A DNA stretch of 64,000 bases from Ustilaginoidea virens (lineage: Eukaryota; Ascomycota; Sordariomycetes; Hypocreales; Clavicipitaceae). The notes under the pieces are model-generated. The model had not been told where the DNA came from. It saw only the letters and a program-made list of their open reading frames with translations, and ran no database searches. The position numbers and the translations under genes are program-made. The stretch covers positions 4,836,001-4,900,000 of the forward strand of contig NC_057318.1 of the NCBI RefSeq assembly GCF_000687475.1, given 5' to 3'. Positions 10,840-23,297 of the stretch are shown here, piece by piece; within the stretch, counting starts at the first letter, position 1; every line of letters starts with the position of its first letter.

Positions 10840-11254
10840 ATACCCGTCTCCGTCTCTGTCTCTTTTTTTTGTCTTTCTTTTTTTTTCTCTTCTTCCTGTC
10901 ATTGGGCTTATATGGAGTTTGGCATTGCGCGGCGTTTTAAGGAACCTGATCCAGCCATGACGAGTACTAGCGGGGAAATGGATGAAGAAGCTGTCAAGCA
11001 CCCCTTCCGATGTGCGTGCGCTGTTTATTGACACAACTGGCCTTGTGATACGTTGCAGTTTAAAGTCCACCGTTGACTGGTCCGGTAGTCATCCAGCACA
11101 GTGACATGCTCTCGGCAAAAACGACTCCTACATGCTCGCAGTCGCAATCACCCGTGTCAGTCACAATCATGCCCGTTCTCGACGCTGCAGGTCACCCGCC
11201 CGGGGATTCGTCTTCAAAAACTCCCATCTTCTATCTCTTGTACTTGTTCTATCT

Positions 11255-13692
11255 CTACTCGGGCTTCATAGTAGGGAAGGCTAGAACCTCTCGGATGCTG
11301 TAGTTGTCGGTCAGGAACATCATCATTCGGTCAATGCCCATCCCCCATCCTCCGGTCGGGGGCAGGGCATGCTCAAGGGCCTGGCAAAAGGTTTCATCGG
11401 CCATCTGGGCCTCGTCATCTCCTTGAGACTTCTGCCGAGCCTGCTCCTCAAATCGGAGTCTCTGTTCGGCAGCTACATTCAACTCGGTGTAACTGAGCGA
11501 TTGTCAGCGTTCGGTAAGGAACGGGAAAAAAAAAAAAGTACGACGTCGTGCCTGCCGGACCAAGAAACCACTTACGCATTTACAATCTCTTTGGTGGAGA
11601 CGAACACCTCGAACCGCTCGCACAAGCCGGGCGTCGTGCGAGAGTCCTTGGCCAGAGGAGACATCATCTTCGGGTGGCCGATGATGAAGGTGGGGTTTAT
11701 CTGTATCGAGAAGCAACAGCCTGTTCGTTAGTGGATTCGCTTCGATCCCATCATCCCATCATGTGGGCGGCGTGGTTTGTCAAGTACGTACCGCTTGAGA
11801 TTCGAGATACTCGCCAACCAGAGCATCCAGCATGCGGGCGTTGGTCAGAGGCGGACTGCACTCAACACCCGTCTTGGCGAGAACCTTCTTGAAGAACTGG
11901 TTGGCTTCTTCGGTGTGCAAGGTGTCGGCAGGGGGAAAGGTCTCGCCAACGGCCTCCTCGAGAGCGGGTATCATTTCGATTCTGCGCCAGGGACCCTCCC
12001 AGTCGATATTGATCTCCTCGCCCTTGATGGTGTGATAGACGGTCTTGTACGAACCATGGATATGCTTGACCAGGCCGCTCACGAGCTCCTCGGTCATGGT
12101 CATGAGGTCGTAAACGTCAGCATAGGCCATGTAAAACTCGAGAGTGGTAAACTCTAGCAAGACTTGTCAGCCATTTTCTCTCCGAGTATTTTGCAACGCA
12201 CATCCGGCCAACAGCGCAAAATGCTCGGGACTCGGGCATACCAGGGTTGTGGGTAAGATCCATGCTCTCGTTTCGAAACTGTCGTCCCATCTCATATACG
12301 CGATTAAGACCGCCCACAACGAGCATCTTGAGATACAGCTCGGGGGCCACGCGCAAGAACATGTCCATGTTGAGGTCGTTGTGGTGAGTAACGAATGGTC
12401 TGGCGGTGGCACCACCAGCGATAGGGTTGAGCATGGGCGTTTGCACCGAGACAAAGTCGCGTTCGTCGAACCAACGACGAATGTAAGAGTCGACCTTGGC
12501 ACGTGTGATGAAGATTTGCCTCGACTTTTCGTTCATCATGAGATCGAGATATCGCTGGCGGAAACGAGTCTCGGAATTCTTGAAGCCGTAATGGTCATCC
12601 GGAATCTGATTTTTTTTTTCATTGTGAGCGGACCCAAAGCTGGCTTGCATATTTCCGCCGACGAAATCTCATACCTGATGCAAGCACGGCGACAACAGAG
12701 TGACTTCCACCGCAGCAATGGAGAGTTCGCCAGAGTATTCACCGGAACCCTGCTTGGTCTTGGGGTTGGTTCGCGTGGGGAATCCGCGGATACCTTTGAG
12801 CTTGTGAGCAAAGAAAGAAGTTGCGAGCTGGCTCCTGGAGGAATGTAGGCACAACCGTACCGATAATGTCGCCTCTTCGAAGGTGGACATGCTGTTCATC
12901 GAAGCCTGGGGCCTTGTCGTCGAGGTTGTCGGCTTGGGCCAGGACTTGCAGCCTTGCACCCTAGAAGAAAAACCCCGTCAGCCAGGATGCCAGCCAGGAT
13001 GCGTTACACAAACGGCGGATAGGTGAGGAGCCTTACGTCAGAGCGGATGTCGTAGAAGAACAGCTTGGAGCCAGCAGAGCGGCGGACATAGACTCTTCCA
13101 GCGAGCTGGATCATTCTAGACTTGTCCAACTCTCCGTTCTTGAGATGCTGAAACTCCTCCTCAAACTTGCGGATGTCGTAATTGATGTTGTACTGCGTCA
13201 TGCCTGTCAGCCCCATACCGCCTACGACTGTGACCACACTTGCCCTTGGTCGTCACCATCACGACGTCGTACCTTGTGAGGATAGGCCTTGCCCTTGGCG
13301 TGTAGCTCGTTGACCGTCCGCGATCGGATCTCGAAGTACTATCAAGTTCGCCGTAGCGTGTCAGGCCACGTCTTTTTCTTCCCTGGCCTAGGGCGCAAGG
13401 CCGGGGGGGAGGGGCCGACTGATTGATTGCTAGAATATGTTGTTGCGCGCACCTGGTTTGGAGTGAGCTCCTTCTCGGCAGCCTCGGCGTTCTTGTTGCT
13501 GGAACCTTGGGTCTTGGGGTTGGCGGCGGCCTTTTCCTTCTTGGCGGCCTCCTTCTCGCGCTGCTTCTGTCGCTTCTTGAGTTCGGTCTTGGAAATCATT
13601 TCGCCCGTGACTTCGTCCAGGTGAAGCTTGGCGACGGCCGCAGCGGCCTCGGCGGCGGCAGCCTCGCCAGCAGCAGTTGGATTGTCCGACAT
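11255..13692 (-). CDS. KRS1: Cytosolic lysyl-tRNA synthetase
   Basis: Class II synthetase that charges tRNA-Lys. Nine exons: 13453-13692, 13273-13338, 13037-13192, 12861-12960, 12675-12793, 12242-12605, 11792-12153, 11576-11700, 11255-11492. All eight introns are short (67-114 nt) and GT...AG, and every junction keeps phase, giving 589 residues, the usual fungal length. An N-terminal Lys/Ala-rich helix ([22 protein letters not shown]) is the tRNA-binding extension of eukaryotic enzymes. The OB-fold follows ([22 protein letters not shown]). The catalytic core shows [10 protein letters not shown], motif 2 in [13 protein letters not shown], and motif 3 in [15 protein letters not shown]. No mitochondrial extension is visible, though dual targeting by alternative starts cannot be excluded. 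It is by far the most intron-dense gene of the window. Confidence 0.95.
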
Positions 13693-14455
13693 GGTTTGGC
13701 GTTTGGTGACTGAATGGCAGAGTCAATGGTCTATTCCTCTCGCAGATTTGGCAACTTATTCTGGGCTTGCTTGGGTCGCAGGCAGCGAGTTAAACTGTGG
13801 CTCACGAGGCAGCGAGCGAGTCACAGGCAGCGATGTACGGAGGAGGGAGGGGCAGAAAGTCACCCCGCCATCTGCAGTTGGGAGTCTTGGTGAAGTCGAC
13901 TTTTTTCTTTTTTCTCTTCTTTTTCTTTTTTTCCCCTCGTCCTCAGCGGAGGGGCAGAGGGAATCAGGGCCCCATCGTCCAGGGGCACCCTGATTGGCCC
14001 AAGGCCGACCCCGAGGAAGGCTGAAGTTTAAATCGCAGGGATGCGTCGACGATGCTCTAAAATTTCGATTTCTTCAACATCTTATCGCAATCAGTTACGA
14101 CTGCGGAGTAGAAGGAGTAGAATTTGGATTGCTCTCTCCCAGGCGGCGGCTACAAAATATTGAAACCTGGCTTCATCGCCAAACACTCCCCGACCTGGCA
14201 TCTGCGTATCAGCAACGGAGTCACGCCGGGTGTCCCGAAACTAGAATGCCAGGGATGTGCCGATTGAGTTGATCAATCCACGCCAGGAATACCAGATCAG
14301 TCATGCAGTCCACCGCCTTCCACTGCGAGATGAACTCGCCGGGTCACGATGACCACAGCCAAGACGAGGTCCCCCCCGCGCACTTCGGAGCCTCGGCTGA
14401 TGAACTCATGATGGACAGACAGGTCGTCCATCGCACCAGCGCACCCTGCCTCTTT
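13693..14455. other. Intergenic: KRS1 promoter and GFA gene 3' flank
   Basis: Holds the upstream region of KRS1 (pyrimidine-rich near 13905-13940) and the 3' flank of the GFA-family gene. A GCGGAGTAG word occurs at 14104-14112. No gene is supported. Confidence 0.5.
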
Positions 14456-15174
14456 TTAAAGAAACTCAGGAACCTGCTTGGCCCCCTCGCAGCCATGCAG
14501 GTACCCAACACGATCCTTGACGTAAAACTCGACGTCAACCTTGCCTCCCAGGCTAGCAGCACCGCCATCCAAGGTGCCCGCCTTGACGCACGCCATGTCA
14601 GGCATCACCTCGAGCTCCGTGTACAGGCCCGAACCACAGTCGCCACAGAAGAAGTGCTTGTTGATTTTGCCAGAGGAGCCCACCGCATCCCATGTTTTGG
14701 GGGATCCTACACACAAAGGTGGACGAGTTAGCCAGAGACGAACCGCTTGGACCGTGGGGAAAGGGCCAGTGAGGAGAAGGGGGGGGGGGGGGGCGCTTTC
14801 GTTGAAAACCCACCCTTTGTTACGCTGAATGAGGCTCTTGGCACAACTGCGTTCGAGGTGTACGCACCACCGGTCCACTGGAAGCAGCAGCGAGTCAGCC
14901 TTTGGGCGCTCTTGAGCCCTACGGGCTTGCCTTTGATCCATCGGGAATGGTTTTTTCGCCACTGACCTTTTGGCAATCACGGCAGTGGCACAAAGCCGTG
15001 GTAGCCGGCTCCCCTAGAGAGGTATAGCCAGTGAGTAAGGAGAAGTGGTGCTTCGACGTGGTGATTCCAGACCGGGATTCTCATGCCACCACCTCAACGT
15101 GTATCCTGCTTCTTCTACGCACCGGTAAACTGAAACTGAACCTCCCCACAAGCACAACTTCCCTTTGTCGTCAT
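14456..15174 (-). CDS. GFA/DUF636-family zinc protein (CENP-V/GFA fold)
   Basis: Small zinc-binding protein of the glutathione-dependent formaldehyde-activating (GFA) fold. Family members have been linked to formaldehyde-glutathione chemistry, but the substrate of most fungal paralogues is unknown. Four exons: 15123-15174, 14967-15013, 14814-14877, 14456-14706; the introns are GT...AG and phases close to 137 residues. Zinc ligands are visible as C7 and C9 (GSCACGE), C26/C28/C31 (LCHCRDC) and C75/C78 (FFCGDCGSG), the full set of the family. The QKWTGGAYTSN block follows the second cluster. The 107-nt intron at 14707-14813 holds a 15-nt G run on the + strand. The start is the ATG at 15174 just before TTKGSCACGEVQF, where the domain begins, so there is no targeting peptide. 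Confidence 0.88.
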
Positions 15175-16328
15175 TGCCAGGTCGTTTGGAAATAAACGTC
15201 AGTTGCTGTCGCAGTAAGATGCGCCTCTGCGAGAACCTATGCGGAACAAAAGAGAGCAGAGGGCCAATACGTGATGGACTGTCCCGACTCGCTGCTTTCA
15301 CGCCGGCGAGACGCAAGGCTGTCCTCTCGCAGAGGCATCAAGGGACTTATATATGTAAGCTTGAGTCCAGCGCGGAAAACCTCGGCAGGCTTCTTGCTCG
15401 TCGATCCTTTGGGGGAAAGGCCGCGTGGTCATCAGCCCTGGGCTCGTCTGAGGCTCGGAGGCTTAAGCCCGTGGTGGGGTTGCATCGCCTGATTAATAAT
15501 GCCTCAATTGCACAAGTCCAGCATCGCCGGGCGCACAGATTCCGTGACTCAGGCGTGGCTCGCTCGCAGCTGCTGCTTACTGCCTCCAACTTGCGCGCAC
15601 ACTTCAAAGCGCAGCCTGGCGATGCCGCCCACGGCATGCATGCAACCTTCCCCTTCCCTTGTTCGTCCTGTCGACACGGCGATTTCAAATCAGACCAGAC
15701 GTCAACCGGGTATTCCTGCAGCATGAACGCTCAATACCTCTATTCTGTGCATGGCACTCCTACCTACTGTAAGACTATCCTGCCTGACTTAACAAGGCAT
15801 GGGAACAAAGGAGAAAGGAAGAGGAGAAAGAACGGAGCTCTTCTTGCATTGAAAATATGGGCCGCCGGCTACGAAAAGAGTATTCTGCTGTAGGTTGCCA
15901 TGCCGTACGTACTATTGATACATTACACTCAGTCCGTTGCGTCATGTATGCATGTCTTGGGTGTCAAAAGTTTAATCGTGGCAAACTGCGCTTCCACCGT
16001 CGTGATCCAAAAACAGACCAAAAAAGAAAAACTTCAAAAGAGGGCAAATGGGGGGAGGGGGGGGGGAAGTCGGCAAGAGACAAAGAGACTCCGGTTTCCA
16101 TGCTCCATATGCTCCACGCTCCGCCGATGCGCATCAAAAATTCTATGCCTTCGTTGTCTGCCGTCTATTCTTGGGGTATCAAAACATCCCCGGCCCGGCT
16201 CCATCATTGTCCTGGTCACGCCATACAAGACACATGTCAAACATTCCCGACGTTTTGCTTTCAATTTGCCCTCACCACTCGTCGCGAGTCTTGAACCAAG
16301 GATAGCGATGAAAAACAGGGTTCGAGCT
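15175..16328. other. Gene-free stretch upstream of the GFA gene
   Basis: Contains the GFA gene promoter and the IDH1 3' flank. Long open frames on the + strand (for example 15165-15893) start inside the GFA gene as antisense readings and show no domain. Nothing else is recognised. Confidence 0.5.
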
Positions 16329-18094
16329 TTAGAGAGTCTCCATCTTGTCGAGGATAGCCTTGGTGAACTCGTGCGTTGTTGACTGGCCGCCCATGTCGCG
16401 GGTACGAACCTTGCTGTAGCATTTGTTAGAGGGACACCAAGTCATCGATGGGTTAGGGAACGAGAGAAGAAGAAAGAGGAACGGTCAAAGTGGGAAAAAA
16501 AAAAAAAAAAAAAAAAAAAAAGAGAGAGAGAGCACCCTGTGAAGGGAGTCATGAGTTGGCTTGCAAAGTCACGTACCCCTCGGCAATAACGGCATAGATG
16601 GCCTTGGAGATGCGGTTGGCGTGGTCGTCAAGACCGAGGTGGCGCAGAAGCATGCTCCCCGACAGAATCAGGGCGGTGGGGTTGGCCTGGTCCTTGCCCT
16701 TGATATCGAGGCCGACGTGACGGCAGCCGGGCTCGAAAACTGCCACGTCACGACCCATGTTGCAGCCAGGGACGATGCCAGGACCGCCGACCAGGGCGGC
16801 ACCAATGTTGGACAGGATGCCGCCGTAGAGGTTAGGCATGACCATGACGTCAAACTGCTGAGGTCGAGAGACGGCCTGCATGGAGGCATTGTCGACAATC
16901 ATGTCGTTGACCTCGAGCGTGGGGTACTCCTTGGCGACGTGGTGGAAAGTGCTGCGGAACAGGCCGTCGGCCAGCTTCATGATGTTGGCCTTGTGGATGC
17001 AGGTGACCTTGGATCGGCCGTTGGCCAGGGCAAAGGAAAAGGCAAACTTGGCGATGCGCTCAGACTTGGCGCGCGTGATGATCTTGAGCGACTCGACGAC
17101 GCCGGGGACGCTCTGGTGCTCCAGGCCAGAGTACTCACCCTCCGTGTTCTCGCGGATGATGCACAGGTCGACGTCCTTGTGGCGCGTCTCGTAGCCAGGA
17201 ATGTTCTTGATCAGGCTGATGCTGGCGTAGATGTCGAGCTCCTGTCGCATCGCCACGTTGAAGCTCTGGTGCCCGGAGCGGCTGATGGGCGTGTGCAGGA
17301 TACCCTTGAGGCCGAGCTTGTTGCGCTTGAGGGAGGCGACCGACTCGCGGAAAGCGTCTTCGGTGCGGCCGGCGCCGTCAATGATTCCAGAGACCTCGAT
17401 TTGCTCCCACTCGATGGGGACATTGTCTGCCTTGAAGATGGTCTTGACAGACTCTGCGACTTCGGCCCCGATACCGTCGCCAGGGATGAGAGTGACGGTG
17501 TATTTACCGCCAAACTTGGCGGGTTTGAAGATGTCGGACTGAACGGTCGCGAACGATCGAGCAAAGTGATGCTTATCGGCAGCGCTGCGCAGGAGCTAGA
17601 GAGGCAGGTAAGTTGGTTATTACCATCCGAATTCCAAGGACGCGCAGCGGGTTCCTTCTTTTTTTTTTTTTTTTTTTTTCCTTGTTTTCATATTGACGCC
17701 CCCCTCGGCCATCTGCCATCACAGAGACGAAAGGGGATATGTGCAAGTTTCGAGAGGGTGGTTCGTTGCCCTTGACGAGCGGGCAAGCGAGCATTGCCTT
17801 GAGCAATCTCTGCCCAAGAGGCGCCGAAACCCGTGATCCAAAACATGCCACATCGTCTGTCCATCATCACCTCCAACACAGTCGACGAGACCAGCTCGTA
17901 TGGGCACCCAACAGCGGGTAAGCAAGGGGGGTAGAAGAAGAAGGAGGAATCAATGACCAAGCCAGCTCTTGCGCAGAAGCGGCCGTTCCACCGGAACAAG
18001 GTTAAGGTGGAGGGACAAGAAAAGGGAAAAGACCACATGGAGGAAAAGCAGATCAACGTACCTGCGCCGTTCGGGAAGAGGCACGCGATAACAT
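16329..18094 (-). CDS. IDH1: NAD-isocitrate dehydrogenase subunit 1, mitochondrial
   Basis: Subunit of the octameric NAD-dependent isocitrate dehydrogenase of the TCA cycle. In yeast, IDH1 is the regulatory, AMP-binding partner of IDH2. Three exons: 18062-18094 (MLSRASSRTAQ), 16577-17595, 16329-16413; introns of 466 nt and 163 nt. 378 residues. The N-terminus MLSRASSRTAQLLRSAAD...ARSFATVQSD is a typical mitochondrial presequence. The core opens GGKYTVTLIPGDGIGAEV and carries DLCIIRENTEGEYSGLEH, the NAD-site block around GGPGIVPGCN, and ends RTRDMGGQSTTHEFTKAILDKMETL. The last exon was added because reading on gives an unconserved tail (YVTLQANS), whereas splicing restores the family C-terminus. 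The last intron includes a 27-nt A run followed by GA repeats; the first includes a 21-nt T run. Confidence 0.94.
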
Positions 18095-19048
18095 TGTGCT
18101 TCGCGAGGTCCGGCAAAGAAATCAGAGGTGGCCAGTATCGAGCAAGCAAACGCGAGGTCTAGAGGGATGGCGCCCAGTGCGGTAGCAAGGGCAGATATGT
18201 CGGGACGAGTGGCGCGAGCGAAAAGGAAAAAAATAGTAGAAGAAGAAAAAGAAGCCGCCGGGTATTGTGCTGGTGGTGAAGGTTGTTTGTGGGCGGGCAC
18301 TTGGTCTGTTGCCGACCGGAGTCAATTAGGTACCGAGTACTCCGCACAGCGCAGCGCAACTTTGAGCGGGGGAAATCTGCTGGTGCTTTATGGCGCTTCG
18401 ATGCACCAGGCCGTATTGTACATTATACGTTAGGTACCTCCTAAGTGGTGGGCAAGTACTGTGTACTCCGTGCCTGCCTGGGCGCTACAAGCCGAGCGGC
18501 CCATTGTAATCCCTCAAACTTTAGTCAATACTGGCGTGGACTTGGTTCGGAGGTAGAGCGGAATTCGAAGAGTTCCGAGGCACACGTCCGTAGAGCCGGG
18601 CAGGGCATGATTTTCGCCCATGCCATGCCATGCTTGTTTGGATCAAGGTGGATCGGTCCGAATCATACACATGCATGCAGTTTGTGCATATGCTCTCTCA
18701 AAGTTGGCTGCAGGATAACAACCATGTCGATCTCGAGTGGCCGTCTAGGTGCTGAGAGCCGCGACTGCGGCCAAAAACATAAAAAAATCAATGCCCAAAA
18801 AGAAAACACATAAACACATAAACACATAAAAAAGGGACAAGAAAAAATTAAACAAAGTACAGACGAGGACAGGCAAACCCGCAAAGGGGCCAAGGGAGTA
18901 AAGCACCCTTCTTTATTCCTATATTCTGTCCAGCTCTTCTTCTTCTTCGTACACTGGCCAGCTATTACTGCATGTACGGCGTGCAATCGTGCAACATACC
19001 CACATTGATCGTCCCTGTCATGAATATATAAACCCTTTCGTAATCGCA
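18095..19048. other. Intergenic: IDH1 promoter, kinase 3' flank
   Basis: No gene is seen. AGGTACC words occur at 18327-18335 and 18431-18442, and a GAGTACTCCG word at 18337-18346. From about 18780 to 18990 the DNA is A-rich on the + strand and probably lies in the kinase 3' UTR. Confidence 0.5.
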
Positions 19049-21384
19049 TCACATCTCCTCGTCGTCCAACGGCTCCACTCGCACCAGTATTTCCTCCAGC
19101 AGCCCCTCGAGAAAGCTGGTCACGTCGCGACCCATGCCCACCGGTTCCGCCTTGTCGTAGTAATCCACCTCCTTGCACACATGGGCCAGCTTGTACACCA
19201 GCTTCCTCAGCTTTTCGTGCGCAGCCTCGGCTCGCTGCTGATTCGCCGACGCAGCACCAGCATTTTGCGGCGGCATATACAGCTGCTGCAGCCGAGCCTG
19301 CCTCCTCTTCAGCGCCTCCTCCAATGCCGGGAAGATGACGTCGTTCAAGGCATCCAGCTCGCCGTTCGGGTTCCCCGGGGCAGGGGAAGGGAATGACGAT
19401 GGAGCGGCGGAACCGTCCGATGGTGCGGGTGAGTTCGAGTTTGGCGAGGCCGCGTGGTGGTCAGAAGTCGACGCGACTTGCGGCGGGGAAACCTGCTGAG
19501 ACGTCACCCTTTGGGCTGAAGAGGCCCGATATGGGGGAATCTCGGGTATGGTCATGGATGGCACCCGGGAGCCAGGTTGCCCTGGGGGCAAATCCTGCAC
19601 AGCTCGTGGCAAAGGTCGGTCACCGTGGGTCGGCGACGCGTGCCATGGCACCGCTGGACAAGGGCTCGTGCTCAAGTTCAACATGCTCAAATCACGCCGC
19701 AGCTGATGGTGGAGCTCTCCGTCATAGTCTGGGGACTGTGAGATGGGAGCTGGCGGCAGCGGCCGTTGCGAGGGATGATGGCTCGTCGGGGTTCCGGGGG
19801 TCTCTCTACTCGACGGCTTCCTCGGACTCGCGGGCAGCTGCGTCTTCGCGGGTGACTCGATGAGATCCGCAGGCACGGGCTTTCGTTGCGGACTGGATTG
19901 CCTCGAGGTGCCCGAGTTGGGAGCCTTGAGCGTATCGCTGGGTTCAAACGCGAAATCCCTCGTCTTGGTCGGACCGGCATCGTGGTACTCTTCTCCGGAA
20001 GCGTGTTCGCCTTCCAGCGGTCGTGAAGGGTGAGCATTGGTGGCAATTTCACCCACGGCGTTCAAGCCTGGCCGATGTACGAGATTGCCCCGGTCGCCTA
20101 TCAGCTTGACCGTTCCAAAGTCCCACATGTCTTCGTCCACCTTTTCTCGTTCTGTCGGGCCCGCACCCTCATGGACGTCCCAATTTTCTTCGTCGTCGTC
20201 TCCCTTGTGAGTGACCAGCCATCGGCTGTGGCGCTCGATAAGCTCAGTGAGATAGGTGGTTTTCTTCGCTTTTCTGATAAACGGATGTCTTAGCAGATCT
20301 CTTGCCGTGGGACGTTCCTTCGGATCCCGCTGCAGGCAGAGCTCAACAAAGTCTTTGAAAGCTTTGGTGAAGTTGCCCCCTAACCTGGGTGGCGGATTCT
20401 TGGGAATGAGAAAAAGAACCTTCATCGGATGAATGTCCGCGTAGGGAGGTTCTCCATTAGCTAGCTCGAGGGACGTAATGCCAAGCGACCAGATGTCGGC
20501 CTTGTGATCGTAACCAGACTGTTTGATAACTTCCGGGGCCATCCAAAACGGGGTTCCAACAAAAGTATTCTTCTTGGTCATTGTGGCGGATAGTTGGCCG
20601 GAAACACCAAAGTCGGCAAGCTTTACCTGGCCACCAGATCCGAGCAAAATGTTGGCAGCTATCAGAAACGGGTAGAAGGGGGGGGGGAGGCAGCGGGCAA
20701 GGCATGTCAGTTGTTCCGGGGTCGACAAATTCAGGGGCTTTTGACCAGATAACACACTAACCTTTGACATCTCTATGAAGCTTCTTATCGGAGTGTAAGT
20801 AATCCAACCCCAGTAACAACTCTCGCAAGATGATGGCGATGTAGTCTTCCCCGATTAATCCCGGCTTCATCAGGTCTGCACAACTGCCACCGGCGCAGAA
20901 CTCCATGACGATCCATAGCTCGGCACCTTTAGCGTACGATCCGTAGTACTTTGTCACGTAGGGAGATTGTAACTCTGACAAGATGGCTATTTCTTGGATA
21001 ATGTCCTCGACTTCGTCGTCAGCATTTTCGATATCAATCAACTTGATGGCGACAGCCTGGCCAGTCCGTTTATCGACTCTTTTTTTTTTTGTTTTTCATT
21101 CGACCTAGTCAGCCGCGAAATAGGGTGGTGGAGCAAGAAGGGAACAGGACGGCACGTCCAAGTTTGCGCACGGCTTGGAAGGGGTGAAGCATGATGGAGA
21201 GGACCAACGAACCCTTTGTAAACCTTTCCAAAACTGCCACCACCTATGGCAACATCATCAGCATAGGCAGCACCCCCAGCCTCCGGGTCGCAGTGCATGA
21301 CCAACCGATGCAGTATTCCTTGGAATACAAGGCCTCTGGGTCCAGCGCCTCGTTGGGCTCCTGGTCACGGTATCTCTCTGTCAT
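19049..21384 (-). CDS. GCK-III/Ste20-family protein kinase (Kic1/Sid1 class)
   Basis: Germinal-centre kinase of the Ste20 superfamily. Relatives in filamentous fungi (SID-1, POD-6, MST-1) act upstream of NDR kinases in septation and polar growth; which of these it equals cannot be settled by eye. Four exons: 21306-21384, a 31-nt exon 21213-21243, 20762-21078, 19049-20658; 678 residues. The P-loop GGGSFGKVYKG is assembled across exons 1-3, the VAIK lysine is K49, the catalytic loop is HRDVK (D140), DFG is at 158-160, and the activation segment reads KKNTFVGTPFWMAPE. The kinase domain ends near residue 280. The C-terminal half is Pro/Ser-rich and ends in a helical region (EEALKRRQARLQQLYM... 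LEEILVRVEPLDDEEM). The second intron has an A-rich, not pyrimidine-rich, acceptor. Confidence 0.92.
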
Positions 21385-23297
21385 CTTGGGTCCGAGGAAG
21401 ACGAATTGGAAAGGAGCCCCTTGGGAATTCAAGATTCTACGGCGTGACCCGTGGTATTCCCCGGTGCCGCACTCGTCAGACGGCCACTATCGATTCACGC
21501 GTCCTCGTCGATGCATTGAACAACAGATTGAGAGAAGACACTCTGTTTTGCGGGGTGGGGGGTAACACTCGTCTTGTGTCTTTTGTGAATAGAGACTCGT
21601 AAATGGGCGAGGCCGATCAAAGTGTAGGGGATTGGCGATTGCCTGGTCCGTCTTTGGAGTCTGAAGCGACCAAGTTTCCCCCTTAACCGAGACGCAGCTC
21701 CCCCGCACCCAAAGAAGAACAGGAAGCAAAGGTTGAGGACCAAAGCAGAGAGAGGATGGTGGCGGGGGAAGTGTGGGGGTTTGTTTGCCAAGTCAGGCGG
21801 GATGGGCAAGTGTAGATGCAAGGTCGGCTGCAACGACTACCGCGGAGGCAGGTGGGTAATGTTGGCCTCTGAAGCTTAGCTCTTTGACGTATCGAGTGTA
21901 TCTATGTTGGCTGGGTGGAGAAATTGACCTGCTGTGGACAGGGACAGGACCATCAACAAGGTGACGACGGATCATGGATGATGGATTGGGATGGTGGATT
22001 GGGATGGTGGATTGGGATGGTGGATTAGGATGGTGGATTTGGATGGTGAATTGGGATGGCGGCGCGGATTGGGATAGGCGTAGGGGCGGGCGTAGGGGCG
22101 GGCTTGGGGTTTGTCAGGTGCAGCCACACGACCCCAGGGTACTCCGTAGTTTGCTCCGTTCCTTGAGAGATACATGTACCTAATGTACCTGTATTCAATG
22201 TTTATTTATCGAAGCTCATCCGAAACATCAACCAGACCTTTGCTTGTTATCCCCCCCACCCCCCTCCTTTCCTAGAATCCGTTTCTTCGTCTTTCTCCTT
22301 GACAATTCATTCGGCGGACTTGGCCCTGATCTCCCTCCAGGCCCAGGCCTTGAAGCGATGCACGTCACACCAGCCGCCCAGTTCAACAAGACGGCTCGAA
22401 ACTAACCCCCTTGCACGCGAGGCATTTCGCCCAATCTGGATTCCAGGCAAGCCTCAACCAACCTAGCTACATACCTACTAGCTAATGTTAGCTTCGGCTT
22501 CGGTCCGAGTCTGGGCACTGCCCGTCCACCGTCCAGCTTCAACTAGTCGTTGGGCACCATGGCCATGGCCCTGAAACGCTGGGACCTTTGAACAACCGCC
22601 GGCTGGCAAGTGACTGGGCTGCTCATCATTGTTGTTTCAAATGTTTTTTTTTTTTTTTTTTTTTTGCCACATTGGCCCAACCCGGGCTATCGCTGCGGCA
22701 TCGGTGCCTAGCGGCACGACTTGCGAGCGCCCGTCAGCCAACAATCTCTCGGTTTAATCTTTTCTTCCAGGTTCCGCTCCCCACCCTGTGGGAGGGAGGC
22801 ACAGGGAGGGGAGGTTTTGGGAGGTTTATCTCTTGGTAGATCCAGGGCGATCTGGCTGTTGTCATAGTCCCTCATACCAAAAGGGTAGATTACTCCACAT
22901 GCTTCGCGTCCAAAGGCGGTAAAGAATCTCCCCCTAGGTCCATCCGAGTCTTGACAACTCCCAGCAGCTTGTCGGCACTGGGCAGCGATCTCTTCAACGT
23001 ATATCAATTCCCAGCTTGCACAAGCTGAGCAGAACATCCCATGCCCCGTGTCAGGTCTTGCCCCCCATCAGAACCCGGAGATGCCGTCTACTAAAAGGAC
23101 CGTCTAAACCCCCCCAGGTGCTTGTAATGCCTTCAAGACCCAAACTCAAAGCCAAACGATTAGATGAAAGATGGGGGAAAAAAAAAAGAAAAAAAAAAAA
23201 AGAAAACATGTACGCATCTCCCTGTACAAGACTCTATCCGTGCACACGTTCGTCCTGGGCTGCAAAAGCACCCATGGGTCCGCTTCCCCTCCCGTCA
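21385..23297. other. Intergenic: kinase promoter and UBX gene 3' flank
   Basis: No gene is supported. It contains a 13-14-nt tandem repeat (GGTGGATTGGGAT-like) at 21981-22060, a GTAGGGGCGGGC doublet near 22078-22102, a 22-nt T run at 22644-22665 and A-rich DNA at 23175-23205. Confidence 0.5.
21981..22060 (+). repeat. Tandem repeat, GGTGGATTGGGAT unit
   Basis: About six imperfect copies of a 13-14-nt purine-rich unit, each with GGTGGATT or a one-base variant, lie upstream of the kinase gene. Confidence 0.8.

Noticed and set aside
9886..11070. 394-codon open frame on the - strand
   Set aside because: It is antisense to BUD23, and its composition follows the GC-rich codons of that gene.
16561..17775. 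404-codon open frame on the + strand
   Set aside because: It is the antisense of IDH1 exon 2; the reverse strand carries a complete, conserved enzyme.
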